Source: Paraconiothyrium sp. Pb-2020 (taxonomy: Eukaryota > Ascomycota > Dothideomycetes > Pleosporales > Didymosphaeriaceae). Taken from it: a DNA stretch of 64,000 bases. Of the stretch, positions 11,736 to 23,393 are shown in pieces (within the stretch, counting starts at the first letter, position 1; every line of letters starts with the position of its first letter). Where the stretch lies: assembly GCA_022419385.1 (NCBI GenBank), contig JAJUBI010000004.1, positions 3,825,286 through 3,889,285 of the forward strand. Reading direction: 5' to 3'. Made by a program: the position numbers and the translations under genes. The notes beneath the pieces are model-generated. The model was not told the origin of the DNA. It made no database searches and saw only the letters and a list, made by a program, of their open reading frames with translations.

Positions 11736-12905
11736 GAATTTGGCCAATGTTACTTTCTCGCACGGAGTACCTGTTCGCCAGGAACCAAACAATGACTTTG
11801 GTTGCCTATTTGCCTCGTATAAACCATGCTCGTATGGAGGTTCCGCCAATGGGTGCCGCGATGACAGTCTTGGTATTCCAGCCGAGATGCGGCCCCGAGT
11901 TATCGAAGCCCACATTTTCATCGTATTGAAAGCTCCAGTGATATCGTAGGTATCAAGAAGATGTTGTTTTCACTCACGGTTAGCAACTTGGTAGCATCAG
12001 AGACGTATACGGCGCACGGGAGGAGGGAGAAAGCGAACATTGAAAGCGACGCGTTGAATTCGCGCCTTACTGGTACCTAGTGGCGCGCTAAAATTAGCAT
12101 GCACCAACCTTGGAAATCGTGCCATCATCGTGCCACGTGCGCTCCTTCCTTCGGATGATACCTAGCTTCAGGAACAGCATACCGAGGTACTTCCCTGTCA
12201 CACCTCAATGTACAAAGACTATTGGAAGTTGTTTGAAATACTGCTCCATTGCTAATGCCTGGCGTTGAGGACTGCGAGAGCCGACCTCGACTCTACACTA
12301 CGTCTATAACGTTACACGGTCGGCATATCGCATTCATCCCAGGGGCTAGCTTCCGCCAGATATCCAAATCCCCACCATTCTGGTATCCCATATCCTCGCC
12401 CTCCGTTGAGCGAACCTCTCAGAGAAGCATCGTCTTACACGCGACTACCACACGTGTTGGTCGTGCCCAACGCTTACCATCCGCGCGGAATTGCCACGCC
12501 TTTTCAATGCATACACAAAGTATCGCCTTCCTGTATCTCTATATATGTACAGTAAGCTGTGCATATCTCTTTGAGCTTCATCGGCTGCATCTCCCTTCAT
12601 AGCAGCAAACCCGGCTATTTACGTACGAAGATAAATAGCCGTAAGCTACAACGCCTTCCTATCCTAATGCTGTGCATGCATATACCATGCATACAATCAA
12701 AACAGCAATATAGACATATATCGCCCTCCCTCAAAGCCACGTGCTGCAAATTGTCGCCTTCTCAACCTGGAATCCTTCGACGATATATAGTGCTATCCCA
12801 ATCCAAGAAAAAAAAAAGATGGCGCAATCATTGTATCCCAAATTCCACTCCACCACTACCAAGTACAATTCAAACCCATCGAATTCCAATTAGCAAGCAC
12901 CTACA
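11736..12905. other. Divergent intergenic region
   Basis: Separates the minus-strand GPI-protein gene from the plus-strand cysteine-rich secreted protein and should contain both promoters. It includes a run of A residues near 12807-12817. Long open frames here have atypical composition and no start consistent with a gene. No RNA gene or repeat recognised. Confidence 0.45.
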
Positions 12906-13703
12906 ATGGCTCCCTTCTCGAACCTCGTTCATGCCCTTTCTCTCTTTACCCGCGCCTCCAAATACCCCCCTACCTGACCATAACAACCGAGCCCCAGGCC
13001 CCCTGTCGTATCCATGCCGACAACATGCCCTACAGCGTCCACTCCTTCGGCGCCAACGTCAAGCTCAACGTCTCATGCTGGACAACCTCCACAATGCAAG
13101 ACAACAAAGGGCGACTAAACGACAACGAAGGCTCATTCACCTCCCTCTGGGTGAACACAAACGGATCTTTCGGCGCGCCGGACTTCCTTTCGTATCCCGG
13201 TGTGGGAAATGCTGACACGGGCGGCAAGGCGGTAGGGGAAGGATGCTGGTTGCATGAGGATAGCGTGAAGGAGGGTGAGGATGTTGATTTCACAGAGGCG
13301 TTGGAGTGGTGTGGGGAGGCGCCGCATCATCAGGTGGGTTAATCTTGGTTTCCGCCCCGGAAAAGATACAGTGGGTGGGGCTGACTATGTGGGGAACAGA
13401 TCGCAACGGGACACTATAACGTAGCGTTGGTCTGTCGCAATTGTACAGATTTGAACAATGCGACATGCCAGACGGAGTACCCGACGCAGGAATACGGCTA
13501 TGTGGATGTGGGGTGCTGGAAGAAGGGGACCGAGGTTGGGGGGAACAGCACGTGGGTGCAGATGGTTAACCCGGGGACGGTGAACTGCTGGATTTCGCCG
13601 GATCAGTGGGACCCGAAGGAGTGGCATGGTGAGTGAAAATCATGAAGTCGGATGGATGTGCTAACTTTAGTCAGGTCTCGCGGCTGGCGAGTGCGAAGAT
13701 TGA
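12906..13703 (+). CDS. Cysteine-rich protein, probably secreted, with a frameshift near its N-terminus
   Basis: Exons 12906-13333, 13400-13628 and 13675-13703; introns of 66 and 46 bp, the second with a clear CTAAC branch site. The frame that carries the conserved-looking body cannot be joined to the ATG at 12906 without one extra base: a run of six C at 12965-12970 shifts it to a stop 23 codons in. Allowing one base gives about 228 aa and in-phase splicing throughout. Without it, translation could only begin at an internal ATG (13025). The body has repeated Cys-Trp and Cys-x-x-Cys elements (NVSCW, EGCWLHED, VCRNC, VGCWKKG, VNCWIS) and N-glycosylation sequons, as in extracellular proteins. 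The N-terminus has a short hydrophobic stretch but is a weak signal peptide. I do not recognise the family. Confidence 0.65.
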
Positions 13704-13821
13704 CCGTGAGGAGATAAGCTACTTGATTCCGCTTTAGATAGCGACAAAAAGCATGCGAGTTATTTGGAAATGAGGATAATATGATTATGGAAGATATAGA
13801 GCTTAACATGACTATGTTTTC

Positions 13822-15546
13822 TCAAACTTGGGCGGTCCTTAGCGGAAGCTCTTCTACCTCCACATCCCGCCAGTCAGTCGACCCAATGCTTCTAACCTTC
13901 TTTGCAAACAGATGATCAATCTCCAACGCACTCCTCCCCTTCAATTCGGGCACAAAGAAATACGTCAGCAGCGCACCAATGCCTGCCAGTGCCGTGAGCA
14001 AAAAGCCGTCTTCGCGCCCAGATTCAGCGCGTCGGGGTTGTAGAAGTATGGCAGAACAGTATTCATCAGGATAGTGGTGAGACTGCCCGATAAGCTGCCG
14101 AGGGCTTGAGATCGCGAGCGCAAACGGATCGACGAAGTTTCACCCATAATGGCATACGAGGCAGGCCAGCACCCGAGGCCGCAGACGACAACGACAGCGG
14201 TACAAAGGCCTCCCGCCAACCAAGGCGTGAATTCAAGCTGCTTGATGCCGGCAAAACCCATGACTGCCCAGAGCCCTGCGGTGATGAGCAGCGTTGTAAC
14301 GGTCAGCTTGCGGCGGCCGATGTGCGTGACTGTCCACGTAGACCCCATGTTGGCGATGAGCCCAACAACGATACCTGCGATGAGGAAGAGGATGGACTTG
14401 CTGGCATCCATGCCGAGCTGTTGGAGGAAGTAGCTAACAGAAGATAACAGCGTGAGACCGAAGAAGAACTCGATGCTACCGGCGAACATGACAATGAAGG
14501 TTCGGCGGCGATTGGCGGCGTTGAAGCAGTCTAAGTAGCTCAGCCTAACGGAATTCTTAGCCTCCTCGTCGAGCGTTTTTTGCAACTTGTTTAGCGCTGC
14601 CCTGGGGTTATTCTTGGGACCTAGGAGTCGTTCGAATGATTTCAAAGCGCCTTGAGAATCCATTTTCTGCTTGAGAAGGAAGGCGGGAGATTCGGGTAAA
14701 AACCAGGCGAGGATGAGCGGCGGAACAGCGACAGCCCATTGTGAGCCCAGGGCGATCATGTATGCCGACGACTTGTCCGAGCTGGAGACGACAAAGATAA
14801 TGACGGCTCCTATCAACTGCCCGAGAAGTGTCATGATAGGCACCAGCGACATCACCGCCCCCTTAAGACTGACCGGAACGACTTCAGACATGTACGTGAA
14901 GGTTTCGATCTTGATGATGCCCAGTCCGAATCCCTGTATGACTTTGCCCATAAGTATCATGACGTTTTCCGTTTTTTCTCCGTGTATTCGCAAGGAAGAG
15001 GATCAAGATAGCGCCGATACCAATAATGCTCCCCATCATCAGGCAGAATCGTCTTCCCCATCGGTCTAGGAGCCAGCCTCCAAGCGCGGAACCTGCGATT
15101 CCACCCAAAGGGCCTATACCGTCCCAGATGGACAGCCAAAACACCGGTATCACGTCTTCCCAATGGTTGGGGTCATCCTTCTCCGGAGAATGTGTCCACT
15201 CGCCGAAGTCGCGTTGATAAGCAGGTACGGCGTTGAGCGTTCCGAGCACGGCAGAGTCGTAGCCGCCATATAAAATGGCCGTTGACATGGCAAGCATCCA
15301 CCATACTAGCGTTGAGTACTGTTTGAGGGATTCGCGAAGAGGGGCCGAGTTGTTTTCTTTTTCTTTCTCAACGGGTTCGTCAAAGGCGGAATCGTCGCGT
15401 TGTATCAGCGATTTGACGGAATCTGAATCGGACTGCCGCCGGAAGTCATCATATGAAACTGATTCGGTGAGGTCTAAAGTCTGTCGGTTCTGGTAGTATC
15501 GTCCTTCGGCATCGTTGGACGGGAGGCGGGAAAATCTTCCGGTCAT
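13822..15546 (-). CDS. MFS sugar transporter, interrupted by two single-base frameshifts
   Basis: Twelve-helix major facilitator of the sugar porter type, expected in the plasma membrane and moving a hexose or oligosaccharide with protons. The start is the ATG at 15546. Family signatures in order: a long hydrophilic N-terminus, GGWLLDRWGRR in loop 2-3, PESPAFLLKQ after helix 6, THIGRRKLT in loop 8-9, and PELKGRSALEID near the C-terminus. The last lies outside the main open frame. Two indels break the frame: an extra base in a run at 14972-14977, and a missing base at 14001-14005. With both allowed, the protein is about 574 aa, normal for alpha-glucoside/maltose-type fungal permeases. No in-frame stop is found in the corrected path. 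Whether this is a working gene depends on whether the indels are real. Confidence 0.8.
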
Positions 15547-16758
15547 GTTTACACCTTATCTCAGGATGAGTAGGCGAGTAAATTGAGATACGAATGGTCG
15601 TCCCGACTGATCTCGAAAGGGCTCTGTAGGCGAATGTTGATTAGTATTACCTGCAAACATGAGAATCATTGTCGTTTATATCGTTCAAGATGATATGCCA
15701 AAATCAATCACTATGCGCTTGCCAGCGAGGCTGTAACCAGATGAGCTAACCCTACGCCCCGCAGCGCAGCTTCTTGCTCGAGTCAGCTTGAGGGAATGGA
15801 CCAATCGCATGGTCGCGCTGCGGCCCCCATACGGCGGTTTTCGCAAGCTTGACCGCGTCCGACCGTTGATAAGGCTGCGTCTCGCATGGGCAACCCCATT
15901 AGCGTGCGCTGAAACGAAGATCTACGGTGTTGCGCTGTTACGCTCCTGGGGCTGACAAGCGGGCGATGGGGCGGAGTGAGACCGAACGAAAAGCGTGCGC
16001 TGAAGCGAATATCGGATGAATCAACGCCAAGGGCCCCCGGGGTTACTTGTAGCGTCACAGGCGACCTGTTGATACATATATGTCATTGCAAGCAGTCGAT
16101 GGGCTGGAATCCCGGATGGCTGGTTCCCCGCGCGTGGTGCCGATGCCGAACGCTTTGCACCCGGCCGGCTGGACGTCGGAAACTTTACTGGCAAACCTTC
16201 TTTGACACCTTCGATACAGCTACATGGGAATGACGCCTTCGCTCACGCCGTATGTGCTGCGAGGAGCTGCGCGGATGCAGGCCATGAGCGAAGTTTCGCC
16301 GAGTGCTCGCGCTTGCTCCGCTTCGGACCTAGGAAAGACGCGGGATGAACCGTCGCCCCCTGTCTCTACAACACCCGCGCCAGTCGCATCGCCATGGTGT
16401 ACGTCTTCGAGCTTCAACCTTCTAGGCGCGGCATTATGACCCTCCCTCGGCGAATGGCAAGGTCAACTGTCGCCTGCAGAGGATACCCCGCTGCCCATCA
16501 CCAGATTGCGGGCCAAACATCAGACAATTCTTCCCGCACCCCGCTTGGCGGCGCTGTGGAGTCGTCCAGAGTCTAGCCCATTGCCTCCACCACGCGCGGC
16601 ATCCAGGCCGAGCGCATATATATTATCTGCAGTCGCCGCGGAGGGCTTCCTGTTCGCTCCCACCCCACTCCGCCTCCCGCGCCCGTCAACCAACGGCCCG
16701 CCCACTAGGACACCGTTGTTGCCGCCGCCAGCACCCGAAGGCGTTCTAAGACGTGGCC
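15547..16758. other. Divergent intergenic region between two MFS genes
   Basis: About 1.2 kb between head-to-head transporter genes, so it probably holds both promoters. It is GC-rich from 15750 to 16750, with overlapping frames that lack any transporter or other domain signature. No RNA gene found. Confidence 0.4.
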
Positions 16759-18347
16759 ATGGCGGACGAAAAGTTCAACGCCGAAGCGCTGGCGAAGCCA
16801 ACCAGCGACGATGCCAGCGAATTACCACTGCCACCCTCCAATTATGTCTACAAGCTCGACTTGCGCTTGATCCCCTTGTTGGGCTGCACGTATACTCTTT
16901 TGTTCCTGGATCGTACAAACAGTGAGATTTACGCCTTAACGAGTGTTATCGCTATTGACAACATGTAGTCGCAAATGCCAGGATCGAGGGCCTTGAGAAA
17001 GGCCTGAATATGCCTAGCAATGGTTACAATACCTGCCTCTGGATTTTTTTCATCCCATTCGTGCTGGTCGAGATCCCGACCAACATGATCATGGGCCTGC
17101 CGCGCGTAAAACCCAGCCTGTTTTTAGGAGGCAGTATGCTCGTGCTCGGGGTGATTTCCATGTGTCAGGGCCTCACACACACGTACGGCGGACTGCTTGC
17201 TTGTCGCTTCTTGATGGGCATCCTCGAGGCCACCCTTCCGGCAGGTGCGGCCCTTCTTCTCAGTGAATACTACACGCGCAAGGAGCAACCCATTCGATTC
17301 GCCATGTTCTTCACCTTTGGCGTGCTTGGTCCTTTAGTCAGCGGTCTACTAGCCTACGGCATCCGTCGCATGAATGGTATTCAGGGCAAAGAGGGCTGGC
17401 GGTGGATTTTCATAATCGAGGGCTTAGCGACGATAGCCATTTCCTTCCTGGTGTTCCTGTTCGTACCCAACTTCCCAGAGAAGACTAACATACTCTCTGG
17501 CGCCGAGAAGGAACACCTACTTGCAAAGCTCAGGCGCGATAAAGGTGACCAGAAGCTCTCAATGAAGTCAGTCAACTGGCTTCCTGTTCTTACCGACTGG
17601 AAAATCTGGTTACCGTAAGTTGACCATGTGCCTCTAATGGCTCTTGCTAATATGCCCAGGACAATGATGTTTTTCTGCTGCGACATGACAGCCGCTTCGA
17701 TCGTTTCGTTCACACCGACCATCCTGACCGAACTCGGTTGGAAGGCCGAGCGTGCACAGGTTATGTCTATCCCCATCTGGGTTACCGGATTTGTCTTTGA
17801 ACTGGGCGCGGGATACCTCTCTAGTAGGACCGGCTGGCGATTCCCTTTCATACTCTTCGGTATCACTCTCGCAACGATTGGTTGGATCATCCAGATTGTT
17901 TATTCAGAATCCAAAGGTCTCGCTCCTGGGGTCCGCTACTTTTCACTCTTCGCCATGAGTGCAGGCACCTTCTTGCAAATGGCGATGTCGGTGTCATGGA
18001 TGACAAACAACCTGCGCGGTAGAGCGAGTGTGGCCGTTGGTACTGCTATGATTCTGGGATTGGGCAACTGTGCCAATTTTGTGGCAAGCAATGTCTTCAT
18101 TAAGGGCGAGGCGCCGTTCTACCCTACTGGGTTCCGGACAGGTACGTAATATCTTCAACCCAGTGATGCTGGACTTTGTGCCATGGACTAAATTAACTTG
18201 TGGACAGGGCTCGGTATCACTGTGGCAGGTGCAGCATTCTGTGTGATCCATGTGGCACTCCTCTGGTGGCACAATCAGAAGTTGAGTAGGAAGCGAGCAG
18301 AGGTTGGAGGTGAAGACAATCAACGCGAATACAAATATCAATACTAG
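16759..18347 (+). CDS. MFS permease, anion:cation symporter (Dal5/Tna1-like)
   Basis: Plasma-membrane uptake permease of the ACS family, which in fungi carries organic anions such as allantoate, nicotinate or related vitamins and carboxylates. Exons 16759-16921, 16969-17614, 17660-18141 and 18208-18347 join in phase into about 476 aa; introns are 47, 45, 48+ and 66 bp class sizes with GT-AG ends. The start at 16759 (ATG) is chosen over an in-frame GTG just before it. Family features are the short hydrophilic N-terminus leading into helix 1, the LDRTNIANARIEG motif at the end of helix 1, RFLMGILEA in helix 4, and the GWRWIFIIEGL segment in helix 6. The substrate cannot be read from the sequence. 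A second ACS permease lies 1.9 kb downstream on the opposite strand. Confidence 0.92.
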
Positions 18348-18561
18348 ACACGAAAACCTCGACGGCTGGCTAGCCCGGATAGTTGAATTGCATCTCTTAA
18401 ATTCAAAGTGAATGATGGGACTGGTGAGCACAGACACTCCGATTATCTTTCTGCGGCCCTTGGGTTTAGCTTGGACCTCGCGAGGCAAGTACATAATGAC
18501 ACTTCGGCGCTCCCCTTCTGACCCGACTGTGCCCGATACCACTCACTTGCGTGTCGACACG

Positions 18562-19616
18562 ATGCTCAACGTCAAGTCTTACCTCACAATTGCTCTATGC
18601 GCTCTCAGCGCGCTCGTTTCTGCTGCAAATAGCGGCCTTGGCGGTATAATTTGCACCAGTCCTGATTTAATGCATTGCTCACGCATACAGGAGGCGTTGT
18701 TGCCCAGGTCGAACTTAGCGGGGCCCACGATCAGCTCGATCTCTCGCGCCCCGAGAACCTCACGCCGCAAGTGGTGCAAGCCCGAGATGGTTGGGACATC
18801 TGGAACTCAAGGCGTACATTGTACATTGGTATTGGCAGCGCAAAGGGGCAGAACGTGGGCACGGAGGCCCACGACGGAGGTGATACTTCCCGTTCAGGGA
18901 TGCCCAACCTTCAGGCGGAAATTACAGCTGCCATCGATAATCTCTGCCCTACGAGCTTGGGCTTCAACCAGTGCGACATGCAAAGGACGTGGAAAGTCAG
19001 CCAGGTCGCGCTTAACGACAACGGCAACCTAAAGCGCGATGGTGTTTTGACGATCAAGATCGGCTCGAACTACTGGCCGTTGGGCGGATTGCGCGAGGTC
19101 CTGGTAGGTGTACCCCCATGTTACTGGCGAAGGGAAGATGCTCACGAAGACAGCGCGACTCCATGGCCGAGGTCATCCAGACCGTTGCAGAGAGCAATTG
19201 TTACAAGCCAGGATTCTCGGGCGACTCAAGCATCGAACTATGCTACGCACCGGACAAGATCATGCTGCGTGTCGACTACGTTGGTTGGCTTGTGCTTTTG
19301 CTCGATTGTACGCACCTACCCGTCCTTTGCTCCCTTCGCTCAACTAATTTCAACAGCTAACGTCGGGTCCCCGGACTGGAACAACAATATTTGCAACGAC
19401 GACGGGAGGAACAAGCTTGAAGCCAAAGTGTTCAAGTCGAAGCCCTGGGAGTCAGTGCTCAAACTGTCAAACGGCCTAGCTATGGAGACAAATTGCTATG
19501 AAGGAAAGGAGCCGGCTGGAATGGGCGATGGATGGTGTCTAAAGGACACTAAGGATACGTACCATGGCGAGTATATCGACAAATGTCCACCTGCTGGGGG
19601 GTTCCCACAGCAGTAA
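18562..19616 (+). CDS. Secreted hypothetical protein
   Basis: Exons 18562-18643, 18691-19103, 19154-19307 and 19357-19616 give about 302 aa in phase, with introns of 47, 50 and 49 bp. The N-terminus (KSYLTIALCALSALVSA) is a good signal peptide ending near residue 22. The mature part contains scattered cysteines (for example DNLCPTSLGFNQCD, ESNCYKPG, IELCYAPDK, NICNDDG, TNCYEGK, DGWCLKD, IDKCPP), as in disulfide-stabilised extracellular proteins. It ends without a GPI signal. I do not recognise the family and see no catalytic motif. The gene starts only about 215 bp after the ACS permease on the same strand. Confidence 0.82.
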
Positions 19617-20239
19617 GAATGCGCCTTTGCATTCTATGTGCTTAAGCGTTCCTGGATACAGCGGGCAGATGGTTGAGGTGGATTAGCGCAGAGTCTCAGT
19701 CGAGTACTCACTGTATCTCACGCATCCAAGCTCGATAATGAACGTCAGAGTCTCAATCTGTTCGATTTGTCACGCCCAAGATGTCCTCACATGATCCTCA
19801 GCTCTACAATGGCTTCATCTACAGGCGCAGAGCCTCCCGATGACAACGCGGTAACCGAGCCACGTCAGCGCCTGAGCGCGTACAGAATGAGTGTTCAGGT
19901 ACGCCCACGTACACAATTTGCGCATGTTTTCATGCAAAGCTCCAATAGCTCTGACAGGACTATTTCATGATGTTCCATTCTCGTCTAGCTACAAGCTACC
20001 CGCGATGCCTATTCTAATTGACGAGGATTCGTACACTCATTGTATATCTCTTAATGTATCACTTCAGAGATTGCGGGGATTTTGAGTCTCTCAACCACAG
20101 TAAGCCGGGTAAACTAATCCCTCTTTTACCTCCAGCAACATGTTCGCATACTATTAGCTCAGTAGTGTACTGGAACATTTTGCTTCACCCGCACGCTCGG
20201 CCTCTCCTCTCCACGGAATCCAATCCCACCTTCTCGCCC
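19617..20239. other. Convergent intergenic region
   Basis: Lies between the 3' ends of the secreted-protein gene and the minus-strand permease. It should carry two terminators. Nothing else recognised. Confidence 0.45.
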
Positions 20240-22076
20240 CTACACCGAGCTAGCCTCACTCTCCATCCCCTTTACTTTTCTGACCCCCTCATAAAATTTC
20301 CTCTCCTCAAAGATTCTGATATCATCCCCGAACTCCACCTCCCCTCTCTTCCTCGCCGCATTCGCCTTTCTCCTCACACGCATAACATCGTACTCTGTGT
20401 TCCTCGTCAACCACCACGTCCACACATTACTCACCCACCCCGCAATCATAAAGCTCGCCGCAATCGCGAAGCTGTTCTTATACCCGTTGTGTGCCCACTT
20501 GGACTGGAACAGCTGTGGGCCGACGACGCCGCCCAGCTGCGCGATGCCAGATTGCAGACCCAAAGTAAATGCTGTGCCGGTGGACCCGGAGAGGGTCGCG
20601 GAGCGCCAGGCCCAGAAGGCTGGGAAGTAAGATTGGTAGAAGAGCGTGCCGAGGATGCAGGCGATGTAGATGCCGACGCGGGACGAGGTGATGGTGAAGA
20701 AGAGGACGAAGCAGATCACCATGCCGGACATGAGGAACATGATGTATGCGGGGCGCACGACCCACGCTTTTCCCATGACCCATGCGGATACGACGAGGCC
20801 GAGTATCGCGGCTGCGCAGGGTGGTAGCAACAGCAGCTGGTTACGAGGTAGGCCGACGAACCCTAGATTCGTAATGATCGTGGGCAGATACCAGGTCAAA
20901 GCATATCCACTGTGGAAGTTTTAGCTATCTAACGAGTCACCGGCAGAAGACACTCACCCAAGGTTGACGAGCGTCTGGCTTAACATAAAGCTCCAAATCA
21001 AACTTTTACTTAAGATACTCTTGATCTCTTTCCCCGAGAAATTCGGATCGCTAGTCAGCGGCGCGTTCTCTGGGAGCCGCGTCTCGATGAATTCCATCTC
21101 GCGTTCACTGAACCACCTCTTGCTGCGCGGACTCTTCGGGTAGTCGGGAAGATAGTACCAGACGAAGCCGGAGAAGAGAATGGTGGCGATGCCTTCCAGA
21201 AGGTACACCCAACGCCAGGCCGACAACCCGGCAACACCGTTCATGTAGGAGATACCATACGTGAGTAGTGCGCCTACGATGCCAGAGACGTTGCTGAAAC
21301 AGAAGTAGTAGGTTACGATGCGGCCCATTTCGTCGGTGCGGTACCAAGAGGAATACTGAGCCAGGACGCCGGGGAACATGCCGGCCTCGAACATACTGTG
21401 CTGCGTTAGCCGCAGCGCCTTTTTAAAGTGAGTAATGAAGAAGTAGCGGACCCGAGCAAGAACCGCATAGCATAGAGATCGTGCCGATTCCTCGCTGCCG
21501 CATGGCACGCAGTGATGATGCCCCAGGTGCAAAAGATCCTCGCTTGCCAGTTATGCGGACTCATCTTCTTGAGTAAGAGGTTACTCGGTGCTTCGAAGAC
21601 GATATATGCAATCTATATCCTTAGCAATTAACCTTCGCGTACATCAAAGAGCCTGACTCACGCCGTAAATAGAGGCAACCCAATTGTAATCATTCGATGA
21701 CATCTTCAATTCCTTCAGAATATTCGAAGGCTGTCCGACATGTAGGACTTTGATGTTCGCTGCATTGTTCACGTCAATCTACACATGGTCAGTATGGTCA
21801 AGAATCAGGTTCAAAGTGTACACATACCTGTTTGATGAGGTACATTATCCCGGTAAGCAGAATGAAGCACTTGTCCACCTTCCGCATGATCTTCTTTTCT
21901 TCGGCCGCAGTAAAGGTAGCAAGAAAAGCCGCCTTCGCTTCTGGGTCGTCTCGTAGGTTGTCGACATCGGCGCGGGCAACGGTTGCGCTGGCCTGTTTAC
22001 GATGTGCTGCCGCGACATCGTGGTCGATGGTTGGTGCGGCCTGCACTACGACTTCTGCAGTTTGGCGGTGTGGCAT
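20240..22076 (-). CDS. MFS permease, anion:cation symporter family
   Basis: Second ACS-type uptake permease in the window. Exons in coding order are 21828-22076, 21662-21778, 21452-21612, 20958-21395 and 20240-20909, giving about 544 aa in phase; the four introns are 48-56 bp and one has a less common GTCCGC donor (at 21451). The ATG at 22076 is chosen over an in-frame TTG. It has a hydrophilic N-terminus of about 65 residues. Family features are IAYIVFEAPSNLLLKKMSP in helix 2-loop 2, RFLLGMFEAGMFPG in helix 4, and SAWRWVYLLEGI in helix 6. The cytosolic tail is highly charged (RVRRKANAARKRGEVEF). The divergent sequence relative to the 16.8 kb permease argues against recent duplication. Substrate unknown. 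Confidence 0.92.
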
Positions 22077-23393
22077 TGTCGCGGAAAGTCGTGCCAAAGA
22101 CGAGATGGCAGCGACGTTGGTAGTTAAGTCCCAATTGAAAGGCTCTCGGATCTGTTAGACCGGCTTCTTTTCTCAAGCACAGGGCCTGGATCGTTAGCTT
22201 GCATGACGATTCCTTAGGCTGTATGATCCAATGTCAACCTAGACAGCTGGACATGGAGATGAGCGAGAAACGGAGTTAAGCCTGAGAATGAAGTGTGGGG
22301 TGGTAAGCAGAAGTAGTATTTTGTGGAGCACATGTTCCTGTTCCAGCGCTGGAAGTTTACGTCTTATCGTGGATGGCGCAATTGCGAGGCACATAACGAC
22401 ATCGCGAACCCTGACGCATCCCTCCAGTGCACGCAACGGAACCTTGGCGAACATGATACTTGAGGCTAATTCGGACATGTAGAACCGAGTGGATGACATC
22501 GCAATACGGTCAAGCAATGGTGTGAAGCCATTCCTCGCATCGAGACGTGCCTTAAGCGATGCCTAAGTGATACGAAGTATAAAGTAGTTTGAGGATCGAG
22601 GTAGTTGGTAGCTACCACCCGCACTATGCGACCTGCTTTTTTGGCCTATGATGACAATCGCCATAGGAAGTGGCTCCCAATATCACAGGGGAGATGCTCT
22701 TGACCATCGACCCCGGACCCACCCCAGGGTACTTGTTCACGAACATTTCTCATTCAGTCTTGACTCGTTCCTCGAACTTCATGGACAATGAGGCATCAAT
22801 CTCGGATGATGTCGGTAACGTCGCCAAGAACAAGGAAAACCTTTTGCTCAATGCTTTTCATGGTTCCAGAGCGAGGGTTGTGAGACAAGGAAAACGAAAT
22901 GAATGGGTTTGGAGTCAACACATGTAGAGCAAGACCTGGCCAACCTATCGTGGATTGAGTCAAGTCTCCCCACACTTCAAGTCGCGGTATCTCTTGGAAA
23001 ATGGTCGTGGTAAACTGCAAAGCCAGGCCGGACGCCTCCCGAAGTTTAACGAAGGATCGTGAGTGGGATAGGAAGACATGCAGCTGTAGCTCGACTAGTG
23101 ACAAGAACAGTTGTTAGTAAAGAACCGCAACACGAGAACAGGTACACGTGGGCTGCGGTACCTTGTGGATCGGAGGCCTTCTCCAACAAGACACCGCGTA
23201 CGGGATGTTATGTGCTCTGTATATCATGGGCTTGTAAATGCTTCTAGATTTTCATCCATGCCAGCCGTCCCAAATCCTTCATGATCCGACATTCTGGTCG
23301 TTACTAAATGTACATCATTCGTCCCAGCCACAGCTCAAAAACGCCTTGCTTACGCATTTTATCATACTACAACCTCGCTCGCGTGTCGGCCAG
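22077..23393. other. Intergenic region
   Basis: About 1.3 kb between two minus-strand genes. The right end should carry the formaldehyde dehydrogenase 3' UTR and the left end the permease promoter. Only short unstructured frames are present; no RNA gene or repeat was recognised. Confidence 0.4.

Noticed and set aside
15716..15765. tRNA-like stretch on the minus strand (GTTAGCTCATCTGGTTA)
   Set aside because: It resembles a D-arm/A-box, but no T-arm, no acceptor pairing and no B-box follow at the right distance.
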